From Monoplex corrugatus (taxonomy: Eukaryota > Mollusca > Gastropoda > Littorinimorpha > Ranellidae), in the NCBI GenBank assembly GCA_030674185.1, contig CM060305.1, positions 166,505,236 through 166,569,235 on the forward strand: DNA of 64,000 nucleotides, given 5' to 3'. Positions 47,927-64,000 of this stretch are shown here, one piece after another. Below the pieces are notes generated by a model. That model ran no database searches. It saw only the letters and a list, made by a program, of their open reading frames with translations, and had not been told where the DNA came from. The position numbers and the translations under genes are program-made. The first letter of the stretch is position 1; each line of letters begins with the position of its first letter.

Positions 47927-48101
47927 TTAACCCTTTGACTCTCCAGCACCCTGTTCACCAGGCTCCTGCATTGCCAACTGTGCTAGCAAAGAAAAAACAT
48001 AAGCCTTTGATTCCCTCACCATGATAGGGTGAGGGAATCAAACTCAAAGGCTTACAATTTTTGCATTTCGTTAGGTAGGGTGCAGGAGTCAAAGAGGTTA
48101 A
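47927..48101. mobile_element. TTAA hairpin MITE, copy 2
   Basis: Outer TTAACCCTTTGACTC at the left and GGAGTCAAAGAGGTTAA at the right. The diverged inner hairpin near 47999-48053 has arms TTTGATTCCCTCACC and GGTGAGGGAATCAAA. Spacer GCTAGCAAAGAAAAAAC. Confidence 0.75.
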
Positions 48102-48599
48102 AAGAATGGTGTAGCCCAAGAGGCCAAGTGAATCATCATGCACATTGTCAGTTACTGTGAAAATTGACATTTTCAAAAGTGAAGCCCATAGCTCTGTTTA
48201 TATAATAAGGAATTGATACTGAACTCCATCATAACGTGATGAAAGGTTACGTGAGTCAGTCAGTTACCACACATCTTATTTGTGAAAATGCATCAGTTAT
48301 TTATGGTTTTATCTTAATTTATAACACTTTTGCAAATTTGGGGTTGGGGCTGTTGGCACTATTTGCAGTATAAAGGTACTCCATATTCTTGTAATGGGAA
48401 AATATATTCATAACCATAAAGTACTGTCTTTGGGGAGTGAGGTGGCAGAGGCTTTGCTACTTCATTGAATGTTTAATGTTTTCATTTTGTTTTCTTGTAA
48501 TACTGGTATTAGTGATGGAGAATTTGGAGACTGATTGAGAGATTGAGACTGTCATTGTACTTGAATAGCTCAAATGCGTCGCCAATGCACATTATCTAG

Positions 48600-49175
48600 C
48601 AGATTCCATGAGCCAGCAAAGAAAAAAAAATTATGGATATATATATATTTTTAAAAATTGTTTTTAGATGCACTAGCAAGGTCTTGAAATGGGGATGGGG
48701 TACGAGGGATAAGGGACGAAGGGAACTGTGAAATGCTAAGTTGACACCACCAGATTGATGGAAATATTAAGATGAGCGGCCAACAGGCCAGTTTTTATAT
48801 TTTAGGCTGGACTGAACTTCGAGCACAACTCTATTAAAAAAAAACAAAACAAAAAAAAACACCACCAACAAAAAACAAAAAAACACCCCACCCAAAAAAA
48901 AAAACAAACAAACAAACAAAAAACAAACCAAACAAAAACAAAACAAACAAACAAAACAAAACACACACACACACACACACACACACAACCCCCCACACAC
49001 ACACAACACACACAACAACACAACACAACACACAACAATCCCCCCCATCAAACAAACAAACAACAAAAAAGCCTGTTATAAAAATCCCGTGGCCTGCTTG
49101 GGTGATCGAACCCATGACCTCCACATTGTCAGTATGCCACTCTTAACCAACCAAGTGAGCTAGCAGAGCTGCTAT
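48600..49175 (-). repeat. SINE, family S2, split by an A/CA-rich expansion
   Basis: The tRNA-like head on the minus strand at 49175-49080 has CTCACTTGGTTGGTTAAG and GGTCATGGGTTCGATCACC. The S2 body is at 48830-48600 (GTTGACACCACCAGATTGAT). Between them about 240 bp of CAAAA, CA and C-rich repeats has grown. Confidence 0.72.
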
Positions 49176-49311
49176 GGTGTGATGACAGTTAGATTATCAC
49201 TAAACCTGAATAATAATCTAATGAGACTTCAAATAAAGTGGTTTTTGTTGTGACCCTAAAGTAAAGTAAAATGGCGCTATAAAATATATTCTTTTCATTT
49301 TTATTTGTCAG

Positions 49312-56877
<7,566 letters not shown>

Positions 56878-57797
56878 GTACATTATTATTATATTATTAT
56901 AGGTACATTTTGGTTAAGTGTAGCCCAATAATCTGAAAGGGAAGGGGTTGGAGATAACGTCAGAATTTATATTTGATAATTAATCGAGAAAAAAAGAAAA
57001 AAAATCCCTGAGGACAAAATTGATTGTGCTGATTTCTGGAAAGAACCAATGTTTTTGCTCTCTTTGTTTGTTTTATTTGTTTTTGTGTGTGTGTGTGTTG
57101 AAGTCCTAGATGTTATTGCTTTGTTATGACACTAACCTGATGATACTACTTGTTCAAGTAGTATTAGTCTGTGTTTATAACTTTGAGTAAGTTAAGCTGC
57201 TGATTAAAAGTCTCAAAAATAATTGCTACCAATTGTAAAGGCAAATTACTCTTCATAGTGTGTTTCTTTTCTGTATACTGGTATATCGCTGGTGAAATGA
57301 ACTGTAGCATATTTATGTGGAATTGGTTGATAGAACAACAATAACACAATGAACAGCAGTCGCAACAATGAATAAGTATAATATTAAAAGTATAAACTCC
57401 CCTCCAATGAAAAACCCATCCCCAAAATGCACACACATAACACGCACACAAAACACAGATTAAGAACAGTTCAATATTAGTTTCAGTGGAAAATTTGTCA
57501 TTAGCTTCTCAGTATATTTCATGTTATATCTTGCATGCTGTGGTCAGCAATTACTTGTAATAGGAACAGGTGTGGTGATGCAACGCTGGCCTCAACCAGT
57601 CACTATAAACAGTCTTGTATCTCAGTCATTCGAGTACAACAGCTGTTCGAGAAGATGAGGAAGCAGAGCCTGTGGAAATATGGGTAGCTTTATTTACGAG
57701 CAACACTGGATTGTAAGATTTTGACCAGTTCTGTTTTTAGATTAGTAACACATCATTGACATGATCTTAATCAGTAAGTAGATTATATAGGTTATAG

Positions 57798-58171
57798 ACA
57801 TGACAGTCAACCCATCCACTTGTGTATAAGATAGAGAGGGTGTGGTGGTGGGGGTGCAACATGAATGGGGTTGAGTTGAGCAGTTATAAGAGGACATATG
57901 GATGTTTGTGGTGTTATAATGGGGTATGTTTGTGTAAGTGTCTGAAAGTGTTCTCTCTCTTCTCCTTATTTCTACAATTATAGGCATGACAGTCAGTCTG
58001 CATCCACTTGATGTATAATGTGGAGAGGGTGTGGTGGTAGGAGTGTAACATAAAATGTGTTGAGTTTAGCAGTTATAAGGCACATACTGATGTCTGTAAT
58101 GTTATAATGGGATGTGTGTGTGTTATTGTATGAAAGTGTTCTCTCTCTTCTCCTTATTTCTCCTATTTTAG
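57798..58171. repeat. ~187-bp tandem duplication
   Basis: Copies 57798-57983 and 57984-58171 share CATGACAGTCA, GAGAGGGTGTGGTGGT, AGCAGTTATAAG, GTTATAATGGG and a pyrimidine-rich end TTCTCTCTCTTCTCCTTATT that closes in ATTATAG or ATTTTAG. Confidence 0.87.
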
Positions 58172-58311
58172 AATAACTGGTTTATCAGCTGCTATTTTGA
58201 AATGATTGCTTTATCATTCAGTTGATAAGAACCATAATTTTATGCATAATGGAAGGAACAAGGAATCGCCTCATGTACATGCATGCATGCAGGCACACAT
58301 GCATGTACACA

Positions 58312-58494
58312 GATGCACACACAGACACACACAGATGCACACAGACACAACACACACAGACACACAGACACACAAACACACCACAGACACTCACACAGAT
58401 ACACAGACTCAGACACAGATACAGACACACACAGACACCGACACAGACACACAGACACAGACACACAGACACACACACACACACACACACACAC

Positions 58495-58525
<31 letters not shown>

Positions 58526-58654
58526 CACACACACACACACAACACACAACACACACAACACAACACAACACAACACACACACAGACACACACACACACAC
58601 AGAAAACACACACACACACAGACACACACACACACACACACACACAACACACAC

Positions 58655-58715
<61 letters not shown>
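58312..58715. repeat. (CA)n / (CAGA)n microsatellite
   Basis: About 400 bp of CA with CAGACA and CAACACA steps. Confidence 0.97.
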
Positions 58716-58717
<2 letters not shown>

Positions 58718-58898
58718 GGAAGACAGGGTATACAGACTGTACATAATGCAATGCTGCATAGTGTGGGCCAAACAACAACTGAGCTTACATACGTGTGAAA
58801 AAACACTGCTGGGAATGAGAGGGGGTGAAAGAAAGGAAGAGTAGACATCTTAAACATCTGTTCATACAGCAGTGACATGTGACATGTACACATGCCCC

Positions 58899-58914
58899 CC
58901 ACACACACATACAC

Positions 58915-58973
<59 letters not shown>

Positions 58974-59096
58974 ACACACACACACACACCACGCACGCAC
59001 GCACGCACGCACGCACGCACACAGAGACACAGACACACAGAGACACAGACACAGACACAGACAGACACAGACACACACACACACACACACACACAC

Positions 59097-59159
<63 letters not shown>

Positions 59160-59178
59160 TCACTCACTCACTCACTCA
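58899..59178. repeat. (CA)n with (GCAC)n and (CACT)n microsatellite
   Basis: CA run with a GCAC block at 58990-59020 and CACT repeats at the end. Confidence 0.97.
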
Positions 59179-59179
59179 C

Positions 59180-59910
59180 ATATTTGTGGTCATTAAGGAG
59201 ACTGATAAGACAGCAGTAGACAGGATCTCTTTCTCTCTCTCTCTTTCTCTTCCCCCCCTTTCTCTCCCTCTCTCTCCCTTCTCCCTCTCTCTTCCCCCCT
59301 TCTCTCTTTCATCTCTGTCTTTCTCTCTGCAGTTAACAGAAATGGACATATTTCTATCATTATTCATGAGACTAGTTTTCGTATGAATGAATGATATCAG
59401 CAGTCATCTCTGTTTCTGGTGCTTTTGCTCTCGCAACAAAAACAAAAGATAAAAGATTAGAAAGAAAATGGCGAAGAAAGAGAAAAGAAACAAGTACATG
59501 CAGGTACTTTTAAGTGCTTGTCACAATAATGAGTCATGAGGCAACTGGCTTATTTTCACACAGAGCTATTCTTTGAAAACTAACTGATAAACATTAATCA
59601 CTGATGTAATGAGGAAGTGGTGTGACAGTAATAAACACATAACTCAGTGGTCACAGTTACAAAAAAAGAAAGGTTGTGTCACAAATATTGTGATGGAAAA
59701 GTTGAAAGTTTATTCCCTTTCAAAATGTGTTAAAAGTAGCCCAGCAAAACATAATGAATATTTGATATTAAGTTGTTTCGGTATATAGATGAGGCTTAAA
59801 CCTGTATACACTCAAAAGTTTCTGAATAGTACTAGTGTATAGAGAAGGCCTAAATGTGTATGCACTCAGAAGTGTAAGCAGAAAATTACTTTTGTGCTTC
59901 ATATTAATGT
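59180..59910. other. no gene seen
   Basis: A pyrimidine-rich stretch (59228-59335) ends in CTGCAG and looks like a splice acceptor, but no matching coding exon follows in the phase left by exon C. Confidence 0.4.
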
Positions 59911-62264
59911 GTGGGTTTTAAAATGCCGTAACTTGTGCTGTGTTTTGTGTCATTACAGTGTGTGTTTTAAAATGCCGTAACTTGTGCTGTGTTTTGTGTC
60001 ATTACAGTATGTGTTTTAAAATGCCGTAACTTGTGCTGTGTTTTGTGTCATTACAGTGTGTGTTTTAAAATGCCGTAACTTGTGCTGTGTTTTGTGTCAT
60101 TACAGTGTGTGTTTTAAAATGCCATAACTTGTGCTGTGTTTTGTGTCATTACAGTGTGTGTTTTAAAATGCCGTAACTTGTGCTGTGTTTTGTGTCATTA
60201 CAGTGTGTGTTTTAAAATGCCGTAACTTGTGCTGTGTTTTGTGTCATTACAGTGTGTGTTTTAAAATGCCATAACTTGTGCTGTGTTTTGTGTCATTACA
60301 GTGTGTGTTTTAAAATGCCATAACTTGTGCTGTGTTTTGTGTCATTACAGTATGTGTTTTAAAATGCCGTAACTTGTGCTGTGTTTTGTGTCATTACAGT
60401 GTGTGTTTTAAAATGCCATAACTTGTGCTGTGTTTTGTGTCATTACAGTATGTGTTTTAAAATGCCATAACTTGTGCTGTGTTTTGTGTCATTACAGTGT
60501 GTGTTTTAAAATGCCATAACTTGTGCTGTGTTTTGTGTCATTCAGTGTGTTTTAAAATGCCATAACTTGTGCTGTGTTTTGTGTCATTACAGTGTGTGTT
60601 TTAAAATGCCATAACTTGTGCTGTGTTTTGTGTCATTCAGTGTGTTTTAAAATGCCATAACTTGTGCTGTGTTTTGTGTCATTACAGTGTGTGTTTTAAA
60701 ATGCCATAACTTGTGCTGTGTTTTGTGTCATTACAGTGTGTGTTTTAAAATGCCATAACTTGTGCTGTGTTTTGTGTCATTACAGTGTGTGTTTTAAAAT
60801 GCCGTAACTTGTGCTGTGTTTTGTGTCATTACAGTGTGTGTTTTAAAATGCCATAACTTGTGCTGTGTTTTGTGTCATTACAGTGTGTGTTTTAAAATGC
60901 CGTAACTTGTGCTGTGTTTTGTGTCATTACAGTATGTGTTTTAAAATGCCGTAACTTGTGCTGTGTTTTGTGTCATTACAGTAGTGTGTTTTAAAATGCC
61001 ATAACTTGTGCTGTGTTTTGTGTCATTACAGTGTGTGTTTTAAAATGCCATAACTTGTGCTGTGTTTTGTGTCATCCAGTGTGTGTTTTAAAATGCCGTA
61101 ACTTGTGCTGTGTTTTGTGTCATTACAGTGTGTGTTTTAAAATGCCATAACTTGTGCTGTGTTTTGTGTCATCCAGTGTGTTTTAAAATGCCATAACTTG
61201 TGCTGTTTTGTGTCATTACAATGTGTGTTTTAAAATGCCGTAACTTGTGCTGTGTTTTGTGTCATTACAGTGTGTGTTTTAAAATGCCATAACTTGTGCT
61301 GTGTTTTGTGTCATTCAGTGTGTGTTTTAAAATGCCGTAACTTGTGCTGTGTTTTGTGTCATTACAGTGTGTGTTTTAAAATGCCATAACTTGTGCTGTG
61401 TTTTGTGTCATTACAGTGTGTGTTTTAAAATGCCATAACTTGTGCTGTGTTTTGTGTCATTACAGTGTGTGTTTTAAAATGCCATAACTTGTGCTGTGTT
61501 TTGTGTCATTACAGTGTGTGTTTTAAAATGCCGTAACTTGTGCTGTGTTTTGTGTCATTACAGTGTGTGTTTTAAAATGCCGTAACTTGTGCTGTGTTTT
61601 GTGTCATTCAGTGTGTGTTTTAAAATGCCATAACTTGTGCTGTGTTTTGTGTCATTACAGTGTGTGTTTTAAAATGCCATAACTTGTGCTGTGTTTTGTG
61701 TCATTACAGTGTGTGTTTTAAAATGCCGTAACTTGTGCTGTGTTTTGTGTCATTCAGTGTGTTTTAAAATGCCATAACTTGTGCTGTGTTTTGTGTCATT
61801 ACAGTGTGTGTTTTAAAATGCCATAACTTGTGCTGTGTTTTGTGTCATTACAGTGTGTGTTTTAAAATGCCGTAACTTGTGCTGTGTTTTGTGTCATTCA
61901 GTGTGTTTTAAAATGCCATAACTTGTGCTGTGTTTTGTGTCATTCAGTGTGTGTTTTAAAATGCCATAACTAGTGCTGTGTTTTGTGTCATTACAGTGTG
62001 TGTTTTAAAATGCCGTAACTTGTGCTGTGTTTTGTGTCATTCAGTGTGTTTTAAAATGCCATAACTTGTGCTGTGTTTTGTGTCATTACAGTGTGTGTTT
62101 TAAAATGCCATAACTTGTGCTGTGTTTTGTGTCATTCAGTGTGTGTTTTAAAATGCCGTAACTTGTGCTGTGTTTTGTGTCATTACAGTGTGTTTTAAAA
62201 TGCCGTAACTTGTGCTGTGTTTTGTGTCATTACAGTGTGTGTTTTAAAATGCCGTAACTTGTGC
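59911..62264. repeat. 49-bp minisatellite, about 49 units
   Basis: Unit GTGTGTGTTTTAAAATGCC, then G or A, TAACTTGTGCTGTG, TTTTGTGTCATTACA. Copies are nearly identical. Variants are the G/A site, a shortened junction (CATTCAGTGTG instead of CATTACAGTGTGTG), CATCCAG, and TATG for GTGTG. Confidence 0.97.
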
Positions 62265-62294
62265 TCTGGTTTGTATCACTGGTAAACCTTGAGT

Positions 62295-62487
62295 TTAACC
62301 CTTTGACTCCTGCACCCTATCCACCAACTGCAAAAACTTAACCCTTTGGCTCCCTCACCCTATCCACCAGCTTCCTGCAGGAAGCTGGTGGATAGGGTGA
62401 GGGAGCCAAAGGGTTAAGTTTTTGCTTTGCTGGCATGGTTGGCAATGCAGGGTACTGGTGGACAGGGTGCGGGAGTCAAAGGGTTAA
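62295..62487. mobile_element. TTAA hairpin MITE, copy 4, with perfect 80-bp inner palindrome
   Basis: Outer ends TTAACCCTTTGACTCCTGCA and GCGGGAGTCAAAGGGTTAA pair over about 32 bp with two mismatches. The inner element 62338-62417 is TTAA-bounded and a perfect palindrome centred on CTGCAG at 62375-62380. The spacer with GGCATGGTTGGCAATG lies on the right side here, so this copy is inverted relative to copies 1-3. Confidence 0.9.
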
Positions 62488-62489
62488 TG

Positions 62490-63790
62490 TTTGCCCTGCG
62501 GCATCAGAAGTTCAGTGTATGTCCTGGTGGCATCAAAGGGCAGTTAGTTATAAGGGAAATATTTACTGTAATTGGAATAGCATTGAGGAAAGCTTTGGGG
62601 CAGGGACTCCAGATTCAAAGGAAATAGTTCAAAATTGAATCAGTAACTTCAAGTTAAGGTGTCCCACAAGTGAGTCAGGTAGAAAACAGTTCACAATGTC
62701 GTTGTGTCAGACCATCTGCAATGTAAACTATTTTGAATAACAAAATTGCCTAAGTGCACAGGAAGCTGTGATACACTTTATTTTCTACATCATGAAGAAA
62801 GGAGCGCTCATGTTTGCAAAACCAGTGATGCAGATCCACAAGTTTTTCTTCATTGTGGGCTGTCAACATTGACAGTTTCAGTGTTAAAATTTATGTAATT
62901 AAACAGCCATGAATAATAAAAGGCCAATTTACCTCGCATCCTAAACAATTCATGTTTCTGGGACACAGATGTGTTAGCATGCATGTGTCAAGATTGTAAT
63001 TTTCAATAAAGTTGTGGGATAGGGGGAGGGGGGGGGGGGGCGGAGGGAGAGGAGGGAGATTAACTGCTGTTTGATTCTTACTTGACACTTTTAGAAACCG
63101 AATATTTTTCAATATCTCTGGTAGGCCACACATCCGACACCGTCTAATATCACTTATAGTGAAAAGACATTAAATCAAGGAACGAACGAACACATCCGAC
63201 TGTGAGAGAAGGGAGGCATTACTGATACTGTGACTGCACATCCGACTGTGAGAGAAGGGAGGTATTATTAATAGTGTGTTACATGCAACATGCATTGTTA
63301 TGACTTAAGTATCACTTGTAACATGTGTGACAGATACCGTTTTCTGAATGGTGAAAAAAATACTCCAATCCATGTTTCGAGTACTGAGAAGTATGCTCTG
63401 TACTATGTACATGTACTTTGCGTGCCATGGCTAAAAGTGTGGTTTTTTGTTTGTTGTAATCCTGTGTACTGCATGTTTAGATATTTAACGCTATACAAGA
63501 TGAATTAACAAATGTGTAAACCAACAGTATATGTTTAAAATCCTTGTATTATTGCATCGTGCTTTATCTTCTTTAAGAGCTAAGTACTAGCTTAGATGAT
63601 ACCAACAACAAAATCAGAAAAACTTTGTTGTAACTAGTTGTTATTTCAGACTCCAATCAGATTAACAGTAATAACAGCAACAAAAACAAAATGCAGTTTG
63701 TCTTAGTTTAAGTGTGTGTGTGTGTATGCACACATGTTCATATATGTGTTTTGTGTGTGTGGTGTGTGTGTGTGCTGTGTGGCTGTGTGC
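62490..63790. other. mostly unassigned, with a SINE-like 3' tail
   Basis: No gene seen. Near 63125-63195 the sequence CCGTCTAATATCACTTATAG, AAAAGACATTAAATCAAGG and (AACG)n resembles the 3' end of molluscan SINEs. Two copies of CACATCCGACTGTGAGAGAA follow at 63192 and 63238. A G run lies at 63030-63040. Confidence 0.45.
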
Positions 63791-63841
63791 CAGAAACAGA
63801 AAACGAAGAAAACGCCCCCTCCACGCCCACCACCACCACAG

Positions 63842-63921
63842 GTGATGGCAAACTCTTTCATCTGTTACACCTGCGCCGCAAACCTGCTGGAAGAGTTCAG
63901 ACCTGTCCTGCACCTAGAAAG
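63842..63921 (+). CDS. possible further exon of the FAM13-like gene
   Basis: Between CACCACAG and donor GTATCT it reads VMANSFICYTCAANLLEEFR and PVLHLE. The end resembles the last helix of RhoGAP domains. Its entry phase 0 does not fit exon C (phase 2), so a small intervening exon would be needed. Another frame across the same bases is also open. Weakly supported. Confidence 0.3.
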
Positions 63922-63943
63922 GTATCTGCGCCAGTCATTGAGT

Positions 63944-63949
<6 letters not shown>

Positions 63950-63974
<25 letters not shown>

Positions 63975-64000
63975 GTGTGGTGTGTGTGTGTGTGTGTTGG
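63950..64000. repeat. (GT)n microsatellite, running off the window
   Basis: GT run with GGTGTGGTG breaks to the right edge. Confidence 0.93.

Noticed and set aside
58172..58210. Annotating a terminal FAM13-like exon ending ITGLSAAILK
   Set aside because: Phase fits, but there is no conservation with FAM13 proteins; kept only as a finding.
59911..62264. CRISPR array
   Set aside because: The units are contiguous with no unique spacers, and the context is eukaryotic intronic DNA.

Overview
The window is eukaryotic and invertebrate: intron-rich genes with GT-AG introns, very abundant (CA)n and (GA)n microsatellites, several non-LTR retrotransposon types, tRNA-derived SINEs and a DIRS retrotransposon. 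The repeat repertoire and the divergence of the genes suggest a lophotrochozoan, most likely a gastropod mollusc. This is inference; no species-diagnostic sequence was recognised.

Three conserved genes can be read exon by exon. (1) TMEM94, minus strand, exons at 14306-10263. These are N-terminal exons of a P-type-ATPase-like ER membrane protein; the rest lies beyond the left edge. (2) STAMBP (AMSH), minus strand. All nine coding exons lie between 36847 and 23619 and give a 479-residue K63-specific JAMM deubiquitinase, with a 5' UTR exon near 40488-40660. (3) A FAM13-like RhoGAP gene, plus strand, with domain exons at 49315-49506, 55660-55870 and 56697-56877 and perhaps one at 63842-63921. The second exon carries one base too many. 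STAMBP and a plus-strand first exon (donor at 40978) diverge from a shared promoter interval with two ETS-type motifs.

Mobile DNA fills the introns. At 2745-9999 a piggyBac-type element with TTAA flanks is split by a DIRS retrotransposon (3636-9389). The DIRS element keeps 129-bp identical inverted terminal repeats and a textbook internal complementary region, and it sits at a TTTT site inside the piggyBac coding sequence without a target duplication. STAMBP intron 3 (between the second and third coding exons) holds a near-complete L2/CR1-like LINE (about 32290-35990). LINE fragments of several clades, at least four SINE families and a shared ~560-bp repeat are scattered elsewhere.

The right third (45-63 kb) holds four copies of a TTAA-flanked, hairpin-within-hairpin MITE. 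One of them contains an 80-bp perfect palindrome. Just beside it is a 49-bp minisatellite of about 49 units (59911-62264).

Most long open frames outside these features are translations of simple repeats and were not annotated as genes.
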